A stretch of 5,274 nt of DNA from Bacillota bacterium (GTDB lineage: Bacteria > Bacillota_A > Clostridia > Clostridiales > Clostridiaceae). Of the stretch, positions 1-5,274 are shown piece after piece. The stretch spans positions 1 through 5,274 of the forward strand of contig JAKBFR010000152.1 of assembly GCA_021837545.1 (NCBI GenBank), written 5' to 3'. The notes below the pieces were generated by a model. The model was not told the origin of the DNA and did no database searches. It worked only from the letters and a program-made list of their open reading frames with translations. The position numbers and the translations under genes were made by a program. Every line of letters starts with the position of its first letter. The stretch's first letter is position 1.

Positions 1-1015
1 CATCTTGAACAATTTCTTCAATTTCCATATCTGATAGTGTAAAGCCAGTAAAATCGTCTATTTTCTTGCCCTCTGATAGAAGTACTGCCTTTCTTGCTGC
101 ATCCTCTAAATTTACAGAGGAGTATGCACCCTGCTTTTCAATTTCACATCTATCTCCACCTATAAAGCTTGCAATAACTGGCTTGTTTGTAGTTTTTACC
201 ATATTTAATATTTTTTCTGCCACCTCAGGTGCTGGTGGTTTAGAGATTAACACTATAACCTTTGTTTCTTCATCATCAATTAAGGCTTTAAAACCCTCAA
301 TCATCATAATTCCGCCAACTTCACTTTTAAGATCGCGTCCACCAGTTCCAATAACCTGAGATACCCCGCCACCCATTTTATCTATAATGACAGTAATCTC
401 CTGGGTTCCTGTACCAGAGGCTCCCACAATACCTATGTTCCCTCTTCTTACAACATTTGCAAAACATAGAGGTACACCATTAATAATTGCTGTGCCACAA
501 TCTGGTCCCATAACAAGCAGTCCCTTATCTCTGCCTATTTCTTTTAGCTCAATTTCTTCTTCTACTGTGACATTATCGCTAAATAACATTACATGAAGGT
601 TATTATTTAATGCTTTTTTTGCTTCATAAGCTGCATATTTCCCTGGCAAAGATATAACTGCCATGTTAGCTTCCTCGAAATGCTTAACTGCAGCATTAAG
701 GGTTGTTGGTTTATACTCTAAAGCTGAGTCATCGTAATCCGTCTTAGTATTTAATAATTCATCAACCTTCTTAACAATTATTTCAAGTGAATTTTCTTCA
801 TCACTTGCTACTGCTATGAAAAAATCATTAGGTGTAAGTGCCCTTATTGCATCATTTGACAAACTCAAATTTTCCGTTAACTCTTTATTCAGTTCTGTTC
901 CCATACCGACTATAACGTCTTTTACCTTTGGCATTTTTTTAATTTCCTTAGTTATTAACATTAATGCCACAGAATCATAGTAAGTATTTTTTCTAATATC
1001 CACACACAGATTCAT
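1..1015 (-). CDS. fdrA: FdrA (AllF)-family protein, 3' part cut by window edge
   Basis: FdrA is related to the succinyl-CoA synthetase alpha/acyl-CoA synthetase fold. In E. coli it is AllF, one of three proteins (AllFGH) needed for oxamate carbamoyltransferase activity, which splits oxalurate-type carbamoyl compounds to carbamoyl phosphate and oxamate. The frame runs open from an ATG at 1015-1013 to the left edge, giving 338 residues; FdrA proteins are usually about 510-555 long, so roughly a third is missing. Visible signatures are GPDCGTA (170-176), the glycine-rich nucleotide-ligase loop GIVGASGTGTQE (195-206), IGTGGRD (222-228), SKPPAPE (258-264) and FIGGD (284-288). Where succinyl-CoA synthetase has its phospho-histidine (GHA), this protein reads QGAY (295-298), with no histidine. 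The start is fixed by AGGAGGG nine bases upstream. It overlaps the DUF2877 gene by 23 bp in another frame, implying one transcript and coupled translation. Family assignment is strong; the exact substrate is inferred from E. coli. Confidence 0.93.
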   Translation of the reverse strand, partial: MNLCVDIRKNTYYDSVALMLITKEIKKMPKVKDVIVGMGTELNKELTENLSLSNDAIRALTPNDFFIAVASDEENSLEIIVKKVDELLNTKTDYDDSALEYKPTTLNAAVKHFEEANMAVISLPGKYAAYEAKKALNNNLHVMLFSDNVTVEEEIELKEIGRDKGLLVMGPDCGTAIINGVPLCFANVVRRGNIGIVGASGTGTQEITVIIDKMGGGVSQVIGTGGRDLKSEVGGIMMIEGFKALIDDEETKVIVLISKPPAPEVAEKILNMVKTTNKPVIASFIGGDRCEIEKQGAYSSVNLEDAARKAVLLSEGKKIDDFTGFTLSDMEIEEIVQD

Positions 1016-2045
1016 TTAACCAAACCCTCCTATTCTTTAAATTAATTAGGATTCTAAGTCCCACGTAAATTCCAAGTGCTGTGTCTGTTCCTGAGGTCTC
1101 ACCATATCCAATAACTTCTATCAATGCTTCAATAACACTTCTATGATTTTCATCAGCCTTATCATCATTAAAATTTAAAATTGCAGCCATTAAATTCTGT
1201 ACAGCCTCATTGCTTCCTCCCACTGAGGAATGCTTTAACATTTCAGAGCTGACTCTAGTTGTTTTATATAAGCCCGAGCTAATGATTTTACTATTAAATT
1301 CATATATTTGCTCACGATTTAATTTACAATAGCTTCCCAAATATATATATGTGATCATTAAACCGCTAATAAAATCATCCATTGCTGGTGTAAGTCCACA
1401 TCCAAAGCCTATAACATTCTGCGCCCTATAGCCTATATCATCCACATCGGCTTTTATCACAGCGCGAATAAAATTCAAAAACTTATCCTGTATAAATTCA
1501 AAGTTTTTATCAAAAGCACATTTATGAAAAGGTAATAATTCAAGTTCTGGTAGCTTAACTGCAAGCATATTTACCAGTGGTCCCATACCCTGAAGCTTGC
1601 CAAGTGTTTTTAATCCTTGTCCTATAATATTTATATTTTCTAAAAGTTGTTGCTCTGAACAGTTTGAAATATTGGTTTCAGAAGGTGAAGACCACTTTTT
1701 AGTATTATTCATGGCTATAAATAAGTTTTTTTCCCTGCAATAGATTTCGTTTTTATTAAATTCAAATCTCAAGCCTTGTGTTATATTTAGATCATTAAAA
1801 TCAACTTGTTCTAAGCCTTCCACAATTACACTCATTGGGGACATTTTTTTCCCTTTGCTTAAAAGTGTTATAAATAGATCTTCACATTCAATATTACAAG
1901 CATTTTTAAAGACAGAATGGACTTGTCCACATAATGTTCCTTTTTCCAAAATGATATTGTGAAGGTTTTTACATATAAATAATCCTTTCAATAAAATCAT
2001 TCCTTTATATTTTAATCTTATTGTTAAATTTCTATTTTTATTCAT
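993..2045 (-). CDS. DUF2877 / AllH (YlbF) family protein, putative oxamate carbamoyltransferase subunit
   Basis: This 350-residue protein belongs to the DUF2877 family, whose E. coli member YlbF is AllH, required with FdrA/AllF and YlbE/AllG for oxamate carbamoyltransferase activity. Family signatures are QVHSVFKNACNI (41-52), the most diagnostic block GFGCGLTPAMDDFISG (213-228), TTRVSSEMLKHSSVGG (262-277) and GYGETSGTDTALGIYVGL (313-330). No signal peptide or clear membrane segment is seen, so it is probably cytoplasmic. The first ATG (2045) has AAAGG five bases upstream. A second ATG at codon 16 (2000-1998) has AAAGGA directly against it, too close to work well, so the longer form is preferred, although the extra basic N-terminus makes it longer than the roughly 270-300 residues usual for the family. 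It is the first gene after the regulator's terminator and overlaps fdrA. It ends in TAG. Family identity is confident; the biochemical role is by analogy to E. coli. Confidence 0.9.
   Translation of the reverse strand: MNKNRNLTIRLKYKGMILLKGLFICKNLHNIILEKGTLCGQVHSVFKNACNIECEDLFITLLSKGKKMSPMSVIVEGLEQVDFNDLNITQGLRFEFNKNEIYCREKNLFIAMNNTKKWSSPSETNISNCSEQQLLENINIIGQGLKTLGKLQGMGPLVNMLAVKLPELELLPFHKCAFDKNFEFIQDKFLNFIRAVIKADVDDIGYRAQNVIGFGCGLTPAMDDFISGLMITYIYLGSYCKLNREQIYEFNSKIISSGLYKTTRVSSEMLKHSSVGGSNEAVQNLMAAILNFNDDKADENHRSVIEALIEVIGYGETSGTDTALGIYVGLRILINLKNRRVWLNESVCGY
1025..1031 (-). promoter_or_regulatory. Strong ribosome binding site of fdrA inside the upstream gene
   Basis: On the minus strand the sequence AGGAGGG lies nine bases before the fdrA ATG at 1015. 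It sits within the last codons of the DUF2877 gene, which ends at 993. This decides the fdrA start and indicates that the downstream gene has its own efficient initiation site while still being reachable by ribosomes finishing the upstream gene. Confidence 0.85.
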
Positions 2046-2063
2046 TTATACCTTTATATGTAT

Positions 2064-2106
2064 TTAATAAACCTTCTTATAATCCATTGTTAATAATTAC
2101 TAATTA
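2064..2106 (-). promoter_or_regulatory. Weak promoter candidate with adjacent palindrome, upstream of the DUF2877-fdrA operon
   Basis: Reading the minus strand after the regulator's terminator, TTAACA (2093-2088) and TATTAA (2069-2064) are separated by 18 bases and could be -35 and -10 elements; each matches the sigma-A consensus only in part. Directly upstream lies TAATTA-G-TAATTA (2106-2094), a perfect 6-bp inverted repeat around one base that is also a tandem repeat. A weak promoter with an abutting palindrome is what an activator-dependent operon would have, and the PucR-type regulator next door is the obvious candidate. The region is very AT-rich, so chance occurrence is a real possibility. 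The predicted leader would be only about 12 bases long. Confidence 0.3.
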
Positions 2107-2130
2107 CCTTGAAATCACTGAGGTATATTT

Positions 2131-2163
2131 TAATAATAAAAAAACTGACTCACAAGGAGTCAG
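2131..2163 (-). terminator. Intrinsic terminator of the PucR-family regulator gene
   Basis: On the minus strand, seven bases after the regulator's TAA, there is a perfect 7-bp stem CTGACTC/GAGTCAG (2163-2157 with 2151-2145) around a 5-base loop, followed by seven T residues (2144-2138) and further AT-rich sequence. The plus strand has no matching T-run after the stem, so it acts in one direction. It separates the regulator's transcript from the DUF2877-fdrA operon, which therefore needs its own promoter or relies on read-through. Confidence 0.9.
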
Positions 2164-2170
2164 CTTCTTA

Positions 2171-3853
2171 TTATATTTTGATTAAATCCATTGCCTTAAG
2201 TGCAATTTCAAGATTAAGTCTACTGTCCCCATTCTCTATATCAAGACCAGTAATATCCTTTATTTGTTGTACCCTATATATAATTGTATTGTAATGCATG
2301 TACATCTTTTCAGATATTTTTTTCATATTACCATCGCATTCAAAATATATTTTCAAGGTTTTAATAAGCTCCGAATTATTTATTTTATCATATTCTATAA
2401 GTGGTTTTATTGTATCAGAACAAAATTCAATAAGTTCATCTTGAAGACCTTCAAAGGCTAAAATTCTATAAAGCCCTAAATCATCATAATGTTTAATATT
2501 TCTCATATTTGTTTTGCACAAATTTTCAACAATTAATTTTGCTTGCCCATAACTTTTATATAATTCTTCAGCTCCTTCATAGGAACGTCCTATACCTATT
2601 GTTAGCTTATTTTCATCAAATTTTTTCAGAGTCTCCTCCAATATTTTGTGGCAAAAGTTAATGACCTCACTCTTTATTGTTTGAGCATCTTTACTTCTCT
2701 CACTTCCATAAAGTATTAATATTCTATCACTTTTATCAACATATACTATTCTTTCCCCATGAAGCTTTGCTATTCTGCCCGTTATAAATAGCAAATCACT
2801 TATAGTCCCCTGGGATAAGCTTCCCTTATTACTTACCAATTTATTTAAAGAATACATATCTTTCAAAAGAATTACGATAACTGTATACTTAAGGTTTTTA
2901 TAAAAATCAAAGGTTTTCCCTCTTTCTATTGCCCTTTTCTGCCTATTTTCACTATCACTGAGTAAGTCATCGAAAAACTCAAGCTTATAATTGCTCTCCA
3001 TATTATATAATGAAAGCTTTTTAACAAAATCCAAAGCTATTATGTGTACATAGGATTCTATAAGCATATTATCTAAGGGAGTTAGATCCTTTTTATCAAG
3101 CCAAATAAAAATGCACCCATATTCTACGCTTTCTATAACTATTGGAATAGACACCCTTTCAACAATTCTTTCTCTTATTTTATCTTTATGTACCTTATAA
3201 TTTCCTACCTCGTCATAATTACTTTCCTCAATATGTTTAAGACTTATATGCTCATATATAATGTTATCAATTATATTTCTATCGTCCTCATTACAAATAA
3301 TCTCAAAGCTATCACTCATATTTTCGTATATGGCTAAAGAATTACCTATATTCTCATAAAGCTTTCCAGCTATTTCTTTTAGACTGCCACCCTTCATCAT
3401 TATGTTCATAACTTCCCTATTAAATCCATTTATTTTTATAAGCATATTCATTTGATCATTAATTACCTCAGTAAGTATGCCTGATATTACATCAGTATGA
3501 GAAACAGAAAAGGGAACTTCAATGATGGGAAACCCTAATTCATTTGCCAAATCAATGATATCCTTAGGCAATTCACTCACATATCTACCTACCTTAATAC
3601 CAAGACCAGCTACACCTTTTATATTTAATTTAGGAATAAGTTCAAGAAGTATATTAATATTATCCTTTATAGAATAGGCTGTTGTAATTAAAAATTCTCC
3701 CTCACTAACCCATTCTATGATATCTGGTACCTCCATAACATTTACTTTTGTAATCCTTTTAGCGATGCCATTACCTCCTGCTAAAATTTTAGACCCACCA
3801 AGTGTCTCAAGAGTTAGTAACTTTTCTAAGGAAATTCCCAAATAACTATACAA
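2171..3853 (-). CDS. PucR-family transcriptional regulator
   Basis: This is a cytoplasmic DNA-binding regulator of the PucR/CdaR type, the family that controls purine catabolism in Bacillus. Numbering from the TTG at 3853-3851 (560 residues), the order is: an N-terminal PucR ligand-sensing domain (about 6-125, with GGSKILAGG and EGEFLITTAYS), a less conserved middle, a GGDEF-like CdaR region (about 300-445, with IGIGRSYEGAEELYKSYGQA), and a C-terminal helix-turn-helix (about 496-539, centred on ISEKMYMHYNTIIYRVQQI). An in-frame ATG at 3889 would add 12 residues but has no Shine-Dalgarno sequence and would lie about five bases from the predicted transcript start. The TTG is preceded by TAAGGG ten bases upstream and gives the N-terminal length normal for the family. 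The gene is followed at once by its own terminator and lies just upstream of the DUF2877-fdrA operon, suggesting it controls that operon. The family is certain; the exact start and target are inferred. Confidence 0.94.
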   Translation of the reverse strand: MYSYLGISLEKLLTLETLGGSKILAGGNGIAKRITKVNVMEVPDIIEWVSEGEFLITTAYSIKDNINILLELIPKLNIKGVAGLGIKVGRYVSELPKDIIDLANELGFPIIEVPFSVSHTDVISGILTEVINDQMNMLIKINGFNREVMNIMMKGGSLKEIAGKLYENIGNSLAIYENMSDSFEIICNEDDRNIIDNIIYEHISLKHIEESNYDEVGNYKVHKDKIRERIVERVSIPIVIESVEYGCIFIWLDKKDLTPLDNMLIESYVHIIALDFVKKLSLYNMESNYKLEFFDDLLSDSENRQKRAIERGKTFDFYKNLKYTVIVILLKDMYSLNKLVSNKGSLSQGTISDLLFITGRIAKLHGERIVYVDKSDRILILYGSERSKDAQTIKSEVINFCHKILEETLKKFDENKLTIGIGRSYEGAEELYKSYGQAKLIVENLCKTNMRNIKHYDDLGLYRILAFEGLQDELIEFCSDTIKPLIEYDKINNSELIKTLKIYFECDGNMKKISEKMYMHYNTIIYRVQQIKDITGLDIENGDSRLNLEIALKAMDLIKI

Positions 3854-3900
3854 GTAATCACATCCCTTATATATTATCATAATTTTCATAATATTCTTTT

Positions 3901-3929
3901 ATTATATAGTTATTTACGTTTTATCACAA
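3901..3929 (-). promoter_or_regulatory. Sigma-A type promoter of the PucR-family regulator gene
   Basis: On the minus strand TTGTGA (3929-3924) and a perfect TATAAT (3906-3901) are separated by exactly 17 bases. Transcription would begin near 3894. That leaves a leader of about 40 bases to the TTG start at 3853 but only about five bases to the ATG at 3889, which supports the TTG start. Just upstream, TTGGAATTAA (3942-3933) loosely resembles the TTGGTTAA core of the Bacillus subtilis PucR box; this is too weak to call an operator. Confidence 0.65.
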
Positions 3930-4035
3930 TGTTTAATTCCAAGTGACAATTACTTTAAACTTAACACAGAATTAATCTAAACTGCCTATAAGAACAAAGT
4001 AATATGTTTTATACTAAGTATATAATAAATTGCGA

Positions 4036-4044
4036 AGAAGGTGA
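4036..4044 (+). promoter_or_regulatory. Ribosome binding site that decides the TTG start of the YitT-family gene
   Basis: AGAAGGTGA matches the extended Shine-Dalgarno consensus AGGAGGTGA at eight of nine positions and stands four bases before a TTG at 4049, in frame with the long open frame. The upstream ATG at 4004 lacks any comparable site. Two -10-like hexamers, TATACT (4010-4015) and TATAAT (4021-4026), lie between the ATG and the TTG; neither has a convincing -35 at the usual distance, but if used both would exclude the ATG from the transcript. Confidence 0.75.
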
Positions 4045-4048
4045 CCTT

Positions 4049-4921
4049 TTGAAAAAAACTGACTTTAATAAGATTGTAATGGATTATTTTTTTGTAGCCT
4101 TAGGCTCTGTACTAATTGCATTTGCAATTACTTCTATTCTAAAACCAAATGGGTTAATAACTGGAGGGATAACGGGAATATCAATCATTTTAGAAAAATT
4201 AATTCATATTAAGTATACCTATATCTACTATTTGCTATCTATTTTGGTTCTAGCAGTTGCTTGGATATCTATGGGTAAAAGAGAAGGTATAAAAATAATT
4301 ACCCTGTCCTTAATATTCCCATTTGTATTAATAGTTTTTGAAAAATTTAATTTCTTCTTTATAAGAAATGATATGATGCTAGCTTCAATTTACTATGGAC
4401 TTATTTGTGGAATTGGTGCTGGTCTTGTACTAAAAAGAGGATATTCAATGGGAGGCACTGATACTGTTGCCAAGATTCTTCATCATAAGGTTTTTACTTT
4501 TGTAAGTATAAGTGAGATTTTACTTTGTGTTGATGGAACAATAATTGCATCATCAGCTATTGTATATAATTTAAACATTGCACTTTATGCTATTATTTCG
4601 CAGATTATAGTTGTTATTGTGATTGAAAGCGTGGTCTTTGGATTTGGTTCAAAGAAGGTCAAGCTTGAAATAATAAGCAGTCACCATCAGGATATAACTG
4701 AATATATAATCCACAGCATTAAAAGAGGAGTTACCAGCTACGAAGTAAAAGGTGGTTATATGAACTTAGCACGATTAAAACTTCTAACAATCTGTTCCCC
4801 AAGGGAGTCTATGTTAATTAAAAGATATATAGCACAAATTGATCCAGATGCCTTTGTAGATGTTTTACCAGTGATTTCAGTATGGGGCAAGGGAGTAGGC
4901 TTTGATAGTATATCAGAGTAG
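4049..4921 (+). CDS. YitT-family membrane protein (DUF161 + DUF2179)
   Basis: This is a 290-residue integral membrane protein of the YitT family, whose molecular function is not established. From the TTG start, the N-terminal part holds hydrophobic segments at about 12-31, 58-74, 81-97, 110-128, 153-174 and 178-198, with the family motifs GLITGGITGIS (35-45) and KRGYSMGGTDTVAKIL (129-144). The C-terminal part (about 205-282) is the soluble DUF2179 domain, with GVTSYEVKGGY (227-237) and a final VWGKGVG. The length equals the usual 280-290 of the family. An in-frame ATG at 4004 would add 15 residues but lacks a ribosome binding site; AGAAGGTGA before the TTG makes 4049 the better start. It is transcribed away from the PucR-family gene and ends at its own hairpin terminator, so it appears monocistronic. 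Nothing in the sequence ties it to the purine-type genes, although the shared divergent intergenic region leaves common regulation possible. Confidence 0.9.
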   Translation: MKKTDFNKIVMDYFFVALGSVLIAFAITSILKPNGLITGGITGISIILEKLIHIKYTYIYYLLSILVLAVAWISMGKREGIKIITLSLIFPFVLIVFEKFNFFFIRNDMMLASIYYGLICGIGAGLVLKRGYSMGGTDTVAKILHHKVFTFVSISEILLCVDGTIIASSAIVYNLNIALYAIISQIIVVIVIESVVFGFGSKKVKLEIISSHHQDITEYIIHSIKRGVTSYEVKGGYMNLARLKLLTICSPRESMLIKRYIAQIDPDAFVDVLPVISVWGKGVGFDSISE

Positions 4922-4963
4922 TAAAATAATTATGAATGAATAGGAAACAATATATACATGTAC

Positions 4964-5005
4964 AAAATATAAGACTGATTAAAATTTAATCAGTCTTATA
5001 TTTTT
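4964..5005 (+). terminator. Long hairpin terminator after the YitT-family gene
   Basis: About 40 bases after the stop codon lies a perfect inverted repeat: 20 bases (4964-4983), one central base and the 20-base complement (4985-5004), with GACTGATT/AATCAGTC in its core. In practice this is a stem of about 18 bp with a small loop. It is followed by five T residues (5001-5005), partly within the stem. The other strand ends in TTTT (4967-4964), so it may also stop weak transcription coming from the rRNA side. Confidence 0.88.
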
Positions 5006-5079
5006 GCTTGTAGTTTTAGGAAACACCAATAGTATTTTAAACTCTTTATTTGCCACATATATGATTGGAGATTTTATGC

Positions 5080-5110
5080 AAAATAAAAACCACTAAGTTA
5101 TACTTAGTGG
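5080..5110 (-). terminator. Terminator of the rRNA operon
   Basis: On the minus strand, ten bases after the 3' end of 5S rRNA, a perfect 9-bp stem CCACTAAGT/ACTTAGTGG (5110-5102 with 5098-5090) closes a three-base loop and is followed by TTTTTATTTT (5089-5080). This is a classical intrinsic terminator marking the end of the rRNA transcript. It faces the YitT-gene terminator about 75 bases away; the stretch between them (5006-5079) holds no gene that can be recognised. Confidence 0.92.
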
Positions 5111-5120
5111 TTTCTTGTTA

Positions 5121-5236
5121 CCTGGCGACGACCTACTCTCCCACAGGGTCACCCTTGCAGTACCATCGGCGCATTGAAGCTTAACCTTCGTGTTCGGTAT
5201 GGGAACGGGTGTTACCTTCATGCCATAATCACCAGA
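5121..5236 (-). rRNA. rrf: 5S ribosomal RNA
   Basis: Read on the minus strand, this roughly 116-base segment is a canonical bacterial 5S rRNA, a structural part of the large ribosomal subunit. It begins TCTGGTGATTATGGCATGAA, contains the highly conserved ACACCCGTTCCCATACCGAA (loop B/helix III), GCGCCGATGGTACTGC and GGGAGAGTAGG, and ends CGTCGCCAGG. The 5' CTGG and 3' CCAG pair to form helix I. It is the last gene of an rRNA operon on the minus strand; 23S and 16S genes are expected beyond the right edge. The ends may be off by one to three bases. Confidence 0.97.
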
Positions 5237-5237
5237 T

Positions 5238-5255
5238 GAGAATATAAATATTCTC
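5238..5255 (-). other. Hairpin in the 23S-5S spacer, candidate rRNA processing element
   Basis: Just upstream of 5S on the minus strand, GAGAATAT (5255-5248) and ATATTCTC (5245-5238) form an inverted repeat separated by two bases, giving a 7-8 bp hairpin two bases before the mature 5S end. The flanking text TTCACTGTGCAATTTTGAG (5273-5255) resembles spacer sequence common in clostridial rRNA operons. A role as a maturation signal is inferred from its position only. Confidence 0.45.
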
Positions 5256-5274
5256 TCAAAATTGCACAGTGAAT

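Noticed and set aside
66..596. Two plus-strand open frames (66-359 and 387-596)
   Set aside because: They lie wholly antisense to the well-conserved fdrA coding sequence, resemble no family and have no ribosome binding site.
1016..1023. TTGGTTAA on the minus strand, identical to the core of the B. subtilis PucR box
   Set aside because: It lies between the fdrA ribosome site and its ATG inside coding sequence, and the WWWC part of the published box is missing; eight bases can match by chance.
2066..2089. A 7-codon minus-strand frame (MDYKKVY) in the leader of the DUF2877 gene, considered as a leader peptide
   Set aside because: It overlaps the promoter candidate, has no ribosome binding site and no attenuator-like hairpin follows it.
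2109..2461. Two plus-strand open frames over the end of the regulator gene
   Set aside because: They are antisense to the conserved helix-turn-helix coding region and the terminator; their low-complexity AT-driven translations look like shadows.
5061..5096. An 11-codon plus-strand frame starting ATGATTGGAG
   Set aside because: It is very short, runs into the rRNA terminator stem and has no promoter or proper ribosome binding site.
1..5274. Insertion sequences, CRISPR repeats, tRNA genes, riboswitches
   Set aside because: Apart from the hairpins and small palindromes listed, no terminal inverted repeats, transposase, spaced direct repeats, tRNA cloverleaf or recognisable riboswitch core was found on either strand by eye.

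Overview
The window is AT-rich DNA with strong Shine-Dalgarno sequences, intrinsic terminators with U-tracts and a typical Firmicutes 5S rRNA gene. The protein families (PucR regulator, YitT membrane protein, FdrA and DUF2877) and the 23S-5S spacer text fit a low-GC anaerobic Firmicute, most likely Clostridium or a close relative. That placement is inferred from sequence character; species cannot be told from here.

Layout, left to right. Positions 1-1015 (minus) hold the first 338 residues of an FdrA protein; its C-terminal part lies beyond the left edge. Positions 993-2045 (minus) hold a complete DUF2877 (AllH/YlbF family) protein whose 3' end overlaps the fdrA start by 23 bp. A short AT-rich leader (2046-2130) holds a weak promoter candidate and a small palindrome. 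An intrinsic terminator (2131-2163) then closes the next gene upstream, a PucR-family transcriptional regulator on the minus strand (about 2171-3853, or to 3889 with an upstream ATG). A divergent intergenic region of about 195 bp follows, with a good sigma-A type promoter for the regulator. A YitT-family membrane protein (plus strand, probably from a TTG at 4049 to 4921) ends at a long hairpin terminator. The right end is the tail of a minus-strand rRNA operon: its terminator, the 5S rRNA gene and the start of the 23S-5S spacer.

How the genes fit together. In Escherichia coli, FdrA (AllF), YlbE (AllG, DUF1116) and YlbF (AllH, DUF2877) together form the long-sought oxamate carbamoyltransferase of allantoin degradation, next to a carbamate kinase gene. 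Here the DUF2877 and FdrA genes are translationally linked and sit directly downstream of a PucR-type regulator, the family that controls purine catabolism in Bacillus. The best reading is the start of a purine/ureide-derived carbamoyl-transfer operon with its regulator. It predicts a DUF1116 gene and probably a carbamate kinase just past the left edge. The yitT gene and the rRNA operon look like unrelated neighbours, each insulated by its own terminator.
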